Origin: Limisphaerales bacterium
Lineage (GTDB): Bacteria; Verrucomicrobiota; Verrucomicrobiae; Limisphaerales; UBA11358
NCBI GenBank assembly: GCA_003152145.1
Contig: PLZL01000025.1
Span: 7,167 to 14,026 of the forward strand
Direction of reading: 5' to 3'
DNA: 6,860 nt
Under the pieces are notes generated by a model, which did not search any database, had not been told where the DNA came from, and saw nothing but the letters and a program-made list of their open reading frames with translations. Shown here in pieces: positions 1 to 6,053 of the stretch. How positions within the stretch are numbered: position 1 is the stretch's first letter; each line of letters begins with the position of its first letter. A program made the translations under genes and the position numbers.

Positions 1-1098
1 GCTGGCGAGCGGATCGTTTGGCGCGGAACACGTCATGTTCAGATTCCGTGGGATGGTGGTTCTTTCAAGCTGCGGTGTTTTTTATGGGGATGTTTGGTTC
101 TGCATTGGAGTTTCAATGTCCTGCCAGTGCTGAATTCGATTCCCTCGCTGGGGCAGTTCGCCGGGCCGGTGGGGTTTTTGGGTTGGGGCCTGATTCTGGT
201 CCTGTGGCTGGCTAAACGTTTGTCCATGATTGAGAAATATCTGCTGGTGCCGGCGGGATTGGTGTTTGAATTACTATTCCTCACCACGACTGGGTTGCTA
301 TCCAGCACCATTGTTTTTGGTTTGTTTTTGGCTTTGGTTGCGTTTCGCTACCGCCCAAGACTGGCGGTCATACTGGCCGTTCTGTCCCTCGGTTTTTTGA
401 TTGTGCTAAGTCCAGTCAAGTTAGAGTTTCGTCAGTTGACGTGGCTTGGAGGAGACCAAAGCAGCCCCTCAACCGTTGAACGGGCAAGACTGCTTGCCCA
501 ACTGGCTGAAAATTACTACTTTCCTGCCCAGTATGGGTCACCAAGCGAAGACCATATCAATATGTTTGGCGGGTTGGCAAACCGCCTTTCAATGATTAAT
601 TTTTTGTCCCGTGTAGTGAGCATGACACCAAGCTCGATACCTTACTGGGGGGGATACACTTACCGCAGCCTGTTCACCAAATTCATTCCCCGCTTTCTTT
701 GGCCCGACAAGCCCGAGGAGCTTACCGGCAACCAATTTGGGCAGCGTTACGGGTTTCTTGATCCAGGGGATAATACGACTTCACTGAATCTTCCCTGGAT
801 CGTTGAACTTTACGCCAATTTTGGAACCTGGGGAATTCTGTTGGGAATGGGGATGTTTGGCCTTTTGCTGGCGTTTCTCAACCAACTGTTTAATCGGCCG
901 CAGATGAATCCGGTTGAATTCGTATATGGGACGTCCTTGGTGTTCGTCCTCTTTTTTCAAGAATCATCATTTGCCTTGATGATTGGCAGTGTCTTTCTGC
1001 TTTCCATCGCTCTTTATGTGCTGTTGAAACTGGCTTACGGAGGGGTTGTCAGCCCGTCAAAAAGGACTCGTCGCAAACCTTCGGCTCACAAGGGCTGA
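1..1098 (+). CDS. Wzy-like O-antigen/oligosaccharide polymerase membrane protein, 5'-truncated by the window edge
   Basis: The frame is open from base 1 to the TGA at 1096-1098 (365 visible codons), so the true start lies upstream. An internal TTG at 94 is possible but would discard in-frame sequence. The protein is strongly hydrophobic. Counting from that TTG, likely membrane segments lie near residues 24-41, 48-68, 71-84, 88-106, 244-264 and 276-314. A large polar loop (about 107-243) separates them and carries RLS (164-166), TP (178-179), YWGGYTY (184-190), IPRFLWPDKPEE (198-209) and NLPWIVELYANFG (232-244). A large loop between membrane segments with an R-x-L-W-P-D-K-P stretch is what I recognise from Wzy-like polymerases, which join lipid-linked glycan repeat units on the outer face of the inner membrane. 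The C-terminus ends in a basic tail (SKRTRRK). The neighbouring glycosyltransferases support this role. Another integral-membrane glycan enzyme, such as a ligase, cannot be excluded. Confidence 0.72.
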   Translation, partial: AGERIVWRGTRHVQIPWDGGSFKLRCFLWGCLVLHWSFNVLPVLNSIPSLGQFAGPVGFLGWGLILVLWLAKRLSMIEKYLLVPAGLVFELLFLTTTGLLSSTIVFGLFLALVAFRYRPRLAVILAVLSLGFLIVLSPVKLEFRQLTWLGGDQSSPSTVERARLLAQLAENYYFPAQYGSPSEDHINMFGGLANRLSMINFLSRVVSMTPSSIPYWGGYTYRSLFTKFIPRFLWPDKPEELTGNQFGQRYGFLDPGDNTTSLNLPWIVELYANFGTWGILLGMGMFGLLLAFLNQLFNRPQMNPVEFVYGTSLVFVLFFQESSFALMIGSVFLLSIALYVLLKLAYGGVVSPSKRTRRKPSAHKG

Positions 1099-1194
1099 TG
1101 AAACTCTGGCGCCGCTGCTGAGAGTAGGACAGGCGCGTCGCTGTCGGCGTTTCCAATTCCATCGTTGCCAGCTGAATAACGAACCGGCTTCAAC
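1099..1194. other. Short non-coding gap after the polymerase gene
   Basis: I find no convincing coding sequence or RNA gene here. The ATG at 1098 overlaps the polymerase stop but reads only seven codons before a TGA. The other + frames give short, low-complexity peptides without a recognisable family. No stem followed by a T-run is visible that would make a good terminator. It may be decayed sequence connected with the relic that begins at 1195. Confidence 0.4.
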
Positions 1195-1359
1195 ATGAGT
1201 GCGTTTTCCAAAATAGAAATAATTCAAGTAACGCATTTTCAGCGAAAACCGTTTCCCGGTTACGTCAGTATTGAACGACTGTTTGCCCAAATCGGAGAGC
1301 GAATGCCTAGTCAAGGGCGACTTTCTTTCCACTGTTGGAAAGTGTCTTTGATCCAATAA
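1195..1359 (+). pseudogene. N-terminal relic of a GT-B (GT4-like) glycosyltransferase
   Basis: ATG at 1195 opens a 54-codon frame that ends with TAA at 1357-1359. Residues 7-38 contain IEIIQVTHFQRKPFPGYVSI followed by ERLFAQIGERMP. This resembles the first beta strand and following loop of group 1 glycosyltransferases of the type 'V-T-x-F-x-R-K-P-x-P-G-x-x-S-I-E-x-L-F', where a hydrophobic strand leads into a basic Arg-Lys-Pro-Pro-Gly loop and an amphipathic helix. After about residue 38 the similarity to that pattern fades and the frame stops, so about nine tenths of a normal 350-400 residue enzyme is missing. The GT9 gene follows 24 bases later in the same frame. The most likely reading is a deletion remnant. 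A genuine small protein is possible but less likely. The family assignment is from remembered pattern, not from a search. Confidence 0.55.
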
Positions 1360-1383
1360 GAAGTTTGCGCGGACAATGCCAAA

Positions 1384-2472
1384 GTGAGGCAAAGAATAAA
1401 AGGTTTACTGGTATTTCGCATTGGCCAGATCGGCGACACAGTTGCCGCACTGCCCAGCCTGTGGCTGTTGCGACAGCAATTTCCCGACGCCCGGATTGTC
1501 GTATTGAGCGAAATCCCCGCCAGGAAAACACACCTGCCGCCGGAAACCGTCCTGCCCCCTACCGGCCTGGTGGATGGCTTTGAGAAATATCCGGGAGGTG
1601 CGTCCGCCAAGAATTTTTTTGCGGCTTGGCGGCAAATCCGGCAACTGCGGAAACAAGGATTCGACACTTTGGTCTATCTGGCGCCGAGCGGGCGGACCAA
1701 GAGACAGCGGCTGCGCGACAGGATTTTTTTCCGCTCGACCGGGATCAAGCGGTTGCTGGCGTTCAATGGATTTGCCGAAGACCTCCTCCCGAAATCATTC
1801 GATGGAACCCTGACGCCACAGCCCAAGGAGGCCGACGCGTTGCTGGAACGGCTGAGGCGGGATGGATTGCCGGTGCCGGTGCCCGGACAGGGTTGCCTGG
1901 ATTTGGGCATCACGGAGGCCGAGCGCCAGCGGGCCAGGGATTGGTGGCGGCAAAAGGCCGGTGCCCGGCCCGGGCCAGATGGCTGGGTGGCGATTTGTGC
2001 CGGGGCAAAATATACCGCGAAGCTCTGGCCGCTGGATCGCTACATCGAGGTGGTGCGGCTGTTGATGGACAAGCATGGGATTTTTCCCGTCATCATCGGC
2101 GGCGCTGAAGACCGCGAAGTTGGAAAGCAGATGCTGGCTCAATGGGAAACCGGTTTGTGCGCGGCAGGCGAATTGTGCGTGAGAGAATCCGCCGCACTCA
2201 TGGAGGGCGCGCGGTTTTACCTGGGGAATGACACGGGCGCGATGCATCTGGCGGCGGCGGTAGGCATACCATGCGTTGCCATATTCTCCGCCCGTGATTG
2301 GCCGGGAATTTGGGAGCCTTACGGCAGTGGTCACAAAGTGCTGCGATTCGATGTGCCTTGTTCCGGTTGTGGATTGGAAATTTGCGACAAGGAGCTTCAA
2401 TGTTTGCGAGGGATTCAGGTGGAGCAGGTATATGAGGCGTGCGTTGAGGTGATGGCAAAGCAAAAAAGCTGA
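1384..2472 (+). CDS. Glycosyltransferase family 9 (ADP-heptose:LPS heptosyltransferase-like)
   Basis: This is a 362-residue protein, the normal length for GT9, a GT-B family that transfers heptose or related sugars to lipid A-core or other glycans at the cytoplasmic face of the inner membrane. Residues 8-24 (LLVFRIGQIGDTVAALP) are the N-terminal nucleotide-fold strand and loop, and D18 matches the catalytic Asp of WaaC-type enzymes. Residues 212-217 (AKLWPL) contain K213, matching the phosphate-binding Lys. IIGGAEDRE (237-245) and LGNDTGAMHLAAAVGIP (280-296) are the classic C-terminal donor-site motifs. Cysteines 326, 329, 334 and 340 form the Cys cluster common near the end of this family. 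The GTG start at 1384 is the first start codon after the in-frame TAA at 1357 and places the first strand correctly; no clear ribosome binding site precedes it. The exact sugar is unknown. The last codons run into an A-rich repeat tract. Confidence 0.9.
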   Translation: MRQRIKGLLVFRIGQIGDTVAALPSLWLLRQQFPDARIVVLSEIPARKTHLPPETVLPPTGLVDGFEKYPGGASAKNFFAAWRQIRQLRKQGFDTLVYLAPSGRTKRQRLRDRIFFRSTGIKRLLAFNGFAEDLLPKSFDGTLTPQPKEADALLERLRRDGLPVPVPGQGCLDLGITEAERQRARDWWRQKAGARPGPDGWVAICAGAKYTAKLWPLDRYIEVVRLLMDKHGIFPVIIGGAEDREVGKQMLAQWETGLCAAGELCVRESAALMEGARFYLGNDTGAMHLAAAVGIPCVAIFSARDWPGIWEPYGSGHKVLRFDVPCSGCGLEICDKELQCLRGIQVEQVYEACVEVMAKQKS

Positions 2473-2476
2473 CACA

Positions 2477-2518
2477 CTGAAAAGTTGAAATTTTGAAAGC
2501 AGAAAGCAGAAAGCAAAC
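2477..2518. repeat. A-rich short repeat tract with three gaaagca heptamers
   Basis: Directly after the GT9 stop comes ctgaaaagttgaa (2477-2489), then three exact seven-base units gaaagca at 2495-2515. The first 13 bases recur exactly at 5797-5809, at the 3' end of the oxidoreductase gene. The 16-base stretch 2502-2517 is the exact reverse complement of 6017-6032, in the gap before the carbamoyltransferase. The tract belongs to a dispersed family of purine-rich, seven-base-period repeats in this window. Function unknown. Confidence 0.75.
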
Positions 2519-2545
2519 AAAGGAACCGCGCGCCTTTCTGGCAGC

Positions 2546-2689
2546 GTCTTACGGGTATGGAAAGACGCAGCTTATCGGGAAAGTTTGATTCAGGCAGGTT
2601 TTGAAAATGTGAAACGGTTCACGCCCAAAGCCATTGCCGAGCAATATGCCGCAATCTATGAGGAACTTGCCGACGCACGAGGAAGTTGA
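2546..2689 (+). pseudogene. C-terminal relic of a GT4 glycosyltransferase
   Basis: In the frame beginning at 2546 the translation contains VWKDAAYRESLIQAGFENV, then KRFTPKAIAEQYAAIYEELA, then a stop at 2687-2689 (about 47 codons). This matches the usual end of GT4 proteins: a helix with 'L-x-D-x-x-x-R-x-x-L-I-x-x-G-F-E-x-V-x-x-F', followed by 'A-x-x-Y-x-x-I-Y-E-x-L'. The frame upstream is A-rich repeat and then a stop, and it has no credible start codon, so only the last tenth of the enzyme remains. It lies between the GT9 gene and the intact GT4 fusion gene. It is not a copy of the fusion gene's own GT4 end, which reads quite differently (GERLVRDRYSLRTVSSDINA). Family identity rests on recognised pattern only. 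Confidence 0.65.
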
Positions 2690-2764
2690 AACGGCGAAGA
2701 GAGAATACCGGATTTAGAAATTATTTCAATTTGCCAGCGTTTCACCTTTTAAGTTCTTATTGCT
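2690..2764 (+). other. AT-rich leader before the GT4-methyltransferase gene
   Basis: This 75-base stretch lies between the GT4 relic and the GTG start at 2765. It is richer in A and T than the genes around it and holds no ORF. A TTGCCA at 2731-2736 could be a -35-like box, but no good -10 box stands at the right distance, so I do not call a promoter. No Shine-Dalgarno sequence is visible before the start. Confidence 0.3.
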
Positions 2765-4774
2765 GTGAAGATTGAGCACATACAGTTCGGCTTCTCGATA
2801 GAAAACGGCGGCCCGACCCGGTCTCTGGCCAATTATTGCCGGGGTCAAGTGGCGGCCGGACATGAGGTCAGCGTGTGGACATTGGAAGGATTCCCCAATT
2901 TTTCCCCCGCCGTCCGGTTGCCGCCGCCGGTTGAAATGCACGTGTTTCGGGTGGAATGGCCGGTAAAACTGGGGCGTTCCGCTGAAATGCGCCGCCAGTT
3001 GCGGCTGGCGGAGCCGCCGGACATATACCATCTGCACGGTGTGTGGTTGCAGGCCGTGCATTATGGCGCGGTTGAAGCGTGCCGCCGCAACCGGCCCTAT
3101 GTTTTGGAAATGCAGGGCATGTATGACCCGTGGAGTCTCCGTCAGAAGTGGTTCACCAAACGAATCGCCCGTTGGTGGTATCAAGATCGCATTTTACGTG
3201 AAGCGGCCTGTTTGCATGTCAATTCGCCGCAGGAGGCGGAATCTATTCGCAAGCTGGGGTTCAAAACGCCGATGGCGGTGATTCCCGTCGGCGTGGATTT
3301 GGAGGAGGTTGACCGGAGAAAATCAGAAATCAGAAATCAGAAATCAGAAATTCAATCGAGCCTGTCACCGGAATTGCGCGGGCGTCCATTTATTCTCTTT
3401 TTGTCACGAATCCATCCCAAGAAGGGACTGGATCTTCTCATTCGTTCCTGGGCAATGAATCGAAAATCGGAAATTGGAAATCGGGAATCGGAAGATTGGA
3501 TGCTGGTGATTGCGGGAAGCGGGGAGGAACCCTACGTTGATGAGTGCCGCCAACTTGCCGCTCAGCTTGGGATTGCCAACCAATGCCTTTGGGCGGGCCA
3601 CGTTGATGAGTTGCAAAAAAGCTGGCTGTTCACTCATGCCCGTTGTTACGTGTTGCCGACCAGCAGCGAGAATTTTGGGAACGTGGTTGCCGAGGCGCTG
3701 GCGCACGGGGCGCCGGTCATCACCACTTGTCACACGCCGTGGAGGGATTTGGAAGAGCATGGGTGTGGTTGGTTTGTGGATAATACAGAGACCGAAATAA
3801 GCCGGGCATTGCATGAGGTGTTCAGCCTTGATGCGGTCGCACGCCGCAAAATGGGCGATGCCGGCGAACGGCTGGTTCGTGATCGTTATTCACTGCGAAC
3901 CGTATCAAGCGATATCAACGCGGTTTACGAGTGGCTGTCCGGCGGCACGAGTGTTCCTGCCTGCGTGGAGTTTTATCAGGCGGGCGCAACATTTTCCAAG
4001 CCATTCGCCCGGCTGACCGGAGAGGAGGCCGAAACCCGCTTCAAAAAACACGCCGAAGTTAAGCTTTTATTCGACCAAAAGGCCGCCACTTGGAGCCGGA
4101 AATATGGGCCACAGGGAGCCTTGCGTCCGAGGTTACACGCCTTCGAGAAACAACTGTCGGAGTTGTTGAAGCCACCGGCAGCCGTGTTGGATTTTGGCTG
4201 CGGCACCGGAGATATCGCCCGTCATTTGAGCGCCTGCGGCTATGCGCTGTCAGCCTGCGACATTTCACACGAGATGATTGCATGGGCCGCAAAGATAAAT
4301 CCGAAGGCATCGGTAACTTGGGAATTGCTGCAGGCCGGCTGGCGGGAATTGCCCTTTGCGGTCAACACCTTTGACGCCATCACGGCTTCTAGCGTTTTTG
4401 AATATCTTGCCAACATCGAAATTGCGTTTGCCGCATTATGGCGGGTTCTAAAACCGGGCGGTTTCTTGATCGCCACCGTGCCTAATAGCCAGCACTTCGC
4501 CAGAAAGCTGGAAAAATTTCTCCGCCCAATGGCGGCCATGGCGGTTAAAATGCCCGTTCTCAATCGAATCCAAAGACTCAACTCTTATGCGACCTATTTG
4601 CAATGCTCGCGAAATTGCATGCCATTGGACGAATGGTTTGCCATTGGCAACCGGGCGCGTTTTGAAGTGATAGCCCAGGACAAAAGCCGCGCAAGCAAGA
4701 CGGCGCTTGTCTTCCTCCTGTTTCGCAAAGCAGACAACAAATCTCAACAACCTCTGAAGAACCACCAAACATGA
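2765..4774 (+). CDS. Fused GT4 glycosyltransferase and class I SAM-dependent methyltransferase
   Basis: One uninterrupted 669-residue frame holds two enzymes. Residues 1-400 are a GT4 (GT-B) glycosyltransferase: GGPTRSLANY (15-24) in the N-terminal donor/acceptor loop, YHLHGVW (88-94), ILFLSRIHPKKGLDLLI (210-226), VIAGSGEE (248-255), and the E-x7-E motif SENFGNVVAE (301-310, E302 and E310) that binds the nucleotide sugar. Residues about 417-660 are a Rossmann methyltransferase: VLDFGCGTGDIARHL (474-488, SAM motif I), ACDIS (497-501) with the acidic residue of strand 2, LPFAVNTFDAI (529-539) and VLKPGGFLIATVPN (561-574). The GTG start fits the first GT4 strand. No ATG lies near the junction; an internal GTG at 3965 is the only plausible separate start for the second domain. 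Two seven-base repeat tracts are read in frame inside the GT4 half. The stop overlaps the next gene by four bases. Expected action: cytoplasmic sugar transfer plus methylation of a sugar or glycan. Acceptors are unknown. Confidence 0.88.
   Translation: MKIEHIQFGFSIENGGPTRSLANYCRGQVAAGHEVSVWTLEGFPNFSPAVRLPPPVEMHVFRVEWPVKLGRSAEMRRQLRLAEPPDIYHLHGVWLQAVHYGAVEACRRNRPYVLEMQGMYDPWSLRQKWFTKRIARWWYQDRILREAACLHVNSPQEAESIRKLGFKTPMAVIPVGVDLEEVDRRKSEIRNQKSEIQSSLSPELRGRPFILFLSRIHPKKGLDLLIRSWAMNRKSEIGNRESEDWMLVIAGSGEEPYVDECRQLAAQLGIANQCLWAGHVDELQKSWLFTHARCYVLPTSSENFGNVVAEALAHGAPVITTCHTPWRDLEEHGCGWFVDNTETEISRALHEVFSLDAVARRKMGDAGERLVRDRYSLRTVSSDINAVYEWLSGGTSVPACVEFYQAGATFSKPFARLTGEEAETRFKKHAEVKLLFDQKAATWSRKYGPQGALRPRLHAFEKQLSELLKPPAAVLDFGCGTGDIARHLSACGYALSACDISHEMIAWAAKINPKASVTWELLQAGWRELPFAVNTFDAITASSVFEYLANIEIAFAALWRVLKPGGFLIATVPNSQHFARKLEKFLRPMAAMAVKMPVLNRIQRLNSYATYLQCSRNCMPLDEWFAIGNRARFEVIAQDKSRASKTALVFLLFRKADNKSQQPLKNHQT
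3320..3353. repeat. In-gene heptanucleotide repeat, four copies of aaatcag
   Basis: Four exact tandem units aaatcag occupy 3320-3347, followed by the partial unit aaattc. The tract is read in frame and encodes KSEIRNQKSEIQ (residues 186-197) of the GT4 domain. It falls between the conserved PVGVDLEEV strand-loop and the ILFLSRIHPKKG motif, a loop that varies in length in GT4 enzymes. Because 3 x 7 = 21, each three units add seven residues and keep the frame. Confidence 0.9.
3464..3499. repeat. In-gene heptanucleotide repeat, aaatcgg-type, degenerate
   Basis: The units aaatcgg (3464-3470), aaattgg (3471-3477), aaatcgg (3478-3484) and gaatcgg (3485-3491) are followed by a one-base-longer aagattgg. 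They encode KSEIGNRESED (residues 234-244) between the LLIRSWAM helix and the MLVIAGSGEE strand. The peptide echoes KSEIRNQKSEI from the tract 110 bases upstream, so both appear to come from the same repeat family. Confidence 0.8.
4771..4774 (+). promoter_or_regulatory. ATGA stop-start overlap (translational coupling)
   Basis: The TGA that ends the glycosyltransferase-methyltransferase gene (4772-4774) shares bases with the ATG (4771-4773) of the oxidoreductase. No clear Shine-Dalgarno sequence stands upstream, so re-initiation by ribosomes ending the first gene is the simplest way to start the second. This ties the two products into one operon. Confidence 0.8.
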
Positions 4775-5808
4775 AAAAATTAAAAGCCGCCATCATCGGG
4801 TCGGGTTTGATTGCCAAGCTAAAACATATCCCCGCTTTTCACAAACACCGGGAAAAGGTGCATCTGGCCGCCCTTTGTGACGTGAACATCGAGGCTGCCC
4901 GGCAGGCGGCGTCCGCCGCCGGCATCCCGACTGCATACGCCGACGTGGGCGAGATGCTGGCCAGGGAAAAACCGGACATTGTGGACATCTGCACGCCGCC
5001 GAAGACGCACGCGAAACTTGCCATTCAAGTCATGCAGGCGGGCAGCCATGCGCTCATTGAAAAACCGATGGCTCAAAGCGTGGAGGAATGCGACGCCATC
5101 ATCGCCGCCGCCCGCGAAAACAAGGTCAAGGTCTGTGTGGCCCATAGTGATTTGTTTTACTACCCGTTCATCGAGGCGCGGAAACTTGTTCGTGACGGAG
5201 CCATCGGCGCGTTTCGCGGCATGCGTATCTTTTTGTCCACGCCAACGGATTATATTACCTCCCAACCGGAGCATTGGGCGAACAAATTGCCCGGCGGCGT
5301 GATCGGTGAAACCGGCCCGCATATCATCTACATGACACTTGCATTCATCAATCCCATCCGCCACGTCTCGGTCAACGCGATGAAGCTGATGGAATATCCT
5401 TGGTCGCCATTTGAGGATTACCGCATTGACCTGGTCGGGGAAAAGGCCGCGAGTTCAGTGACGCTGTCCTACGCAACGAAGCAATGGATGGCGCGCGTGG
5501 AAATTTTAGGGGAAAACGCGACGTTGCTGGTTGATTTGGAAGCGATGAGCCTGGTGAAATATCGGCGCGAAAGGCTCAAACCCGCGTCAATCGGAATGTC
5601 GCTCTTGAGCGAGACGGGACAACTCTTGAAAAACCTGGCGGTAAGCGGTCTTCGTTACGCCACGGGTTCCCTGCGCACGACGCATGATTTCATCATTGAT
5701 GGATTTGCCGACAGCATCATCAATGGAACAGAATCGCCGGTGCCCGCCGGGGAAGGGCGGGAATCGGTCCGCGTTCTAAACATGATTGTGGAAAAGCTGA
5801 AAAGTTGA
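4771..5808 (+). CDS. Gfo/Idh/MocA-family NAD(P)-dependent oxidoreductase
   Basis: The 345-residue protein has the normal length and two-domain plan of this family, which oxidises or reduces sugars and sugar nucleotides. The N-terminal Rossmann domain starts AAIIGSGLIAKLKHIPAF, with G10, G12 and A15 as the dinucleotide loop. LAALCDVN (32-39) ends the second strand with D37, often a sign of NAD preference. DICTPPKTHAKLAIQVMQAG (72-91) and HALIEKPMA (93-101) follow, with E97-K98-P99 carrying the family's catalytic Lys. In the C-terminal domain GGVIGETGPHIIY (175-187) is the usual catalytic 'D-x-G-x-H' segment with H184 kept but Asp replaced by Glu (E180). Its start is inside the stop of the preceding gene, which implies co-translation and a shared pathway. 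It may make or modify an oxidised or amino-sugar precursor, but the substrate cannot be read from the sequence. Its last codons (EKLKS) come from an A-rich repeat tract. Confidence 0.9.
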   Translation: MKKLKAAIIGSGLIAKLKHIPAFHKHREKVHLAALCDVNIEAARQAASAAGIPTAYADVGEMLAREKPDIVDICTPPKTHAKLAIQVMQAGSHALIEKPMAQSVEECDAIIAAARENKVKVCVAHSDLFYYPFIEARKLVRDGAIGAFRGMRIFLSTPTDYITSQPEHWANKLPGGVIGETGPHIIYMTLAFINPIRHVSVNAMKLMEYPWSPFEDYRIDLVGEKAASSVTLSYATKQWMARVEILGENATLLVDLEAMSLVKYRRERLKPASIGMSLLSETGQLLKNLAVSGLRYATGSLRTTHDFIIDGFADSIINGTESPVPAGEGRESVRVLNMIVEKLKS

Positions 5809-6050
5809 AGGCGGAAATTGGAAAAATAAGTTGAGGCGCTAGAGAATGCAAGGAACACGAAAATCAGATGTCGGAGGTCAGAGGACGGAAGGCAAAAGCA
5901 GAAAGCTGAAATTCTGAAAACTGAAATGAGAGCAGCAGCGCTGCGGCCGCTGATTGCAGCTTTTGTTCTTTGTGTCTTGGTTGCTTCGCGGTTCAATGGT
6001 TTTTGATTTGTTAATTTTTGCTTTCTGCTTTCCCAATTTCTATTTTTGAT
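5797..6050. repeat. Composite intergenic repeat region: A-rich left arm, GC palindrome, T-rich right arm
   Basis: The left part (5797 to about 5930) is purine-rich, with motifs such as ctgaaaagttgaa (5797-5809, exact copy of 2477-2489) and gcagaaagc (5898-5906). The right part (about 5960-6050) is pyrimidine-rich and contains gctttctgc (6020-6028), the reverse complement of the left motif, and 6017-6032, the reverse complement of 2502-2517. A GC-rich palindromic core lies between them. The reverse strand of 5965-5996 reads as 'accgcgaag...accaagacacaaagaac', a kind of sequence I associate with dispersed intergenic repeats in large environmental genomes. I see no transposase, target duplication or credible gene here. 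Confidence 0.6.
5935..5952. repeat. GC-rich palindrome, possible weak terminator
   Basis: gcagcgctgc (5935-5944) is a perfect 10-base palindrome, followed at once by gcggccgc (5943-5950), another perfect palindrome that overlaps it. Alternative short stems are CAGCG (5936-5940) with CGCTG (5948-5952), and GCTGC (5940-5944) with GCAGC (5956-5960). The latter stem is followed by ttttgttcttt, so it could act as a weak rho-independent terminator after the oxidoreductase gene. Stems of five base pairs are short for that role. Confidence 0.4.
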
Positions 6051-6053
6051 TTT

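Noticed and set aside
1098..1121. ATG overlapping the polymerase stop, as a coupled next gene
   Set aside because: The frame encodes only seven residues before TGA and has no coding continuation in a nearby frame that I can recognise.
1795..2520. A 241-codon minus-strand frame
   Set aside because: It overlaps the GT9 gene, which has all its conserved motifs on the + strand. The minus-strand peptide shows no recognisable family.
2544..2568. Inverted repeat gcgtctt / aagacgc with an 11-base loop
   Set aside because: The seven-base stem is perfect, but no T-run follows it, and it lies in the former coding sequence of the GT4 relic. It does not qualify as a terminator.
2731..2760. Possible promoter before the GT4-methyltransferase gene (TTGCCA and an AT-rich stretch)
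   Set aside because: No convincing -10 box lies 16-18 bases downstream, and the region is AT-rich enough for such matches by chance.
3320..3499. Repeat tracts as a CRISPR array
   Set aside because: The units are seven bases long, directly tandem, without unique spacers, and are read in frame within an enzyme gene.
5655..5996. A 113-codon minus-strand frame starting MNREATKTQRTK
   Set aside because: It runs from intergenic repeat sequence into the antisense of the oxidoreductase's conserved 3' end. The peptide shows no domain and is low in complexity, so it is a shadow of repeat and gene.
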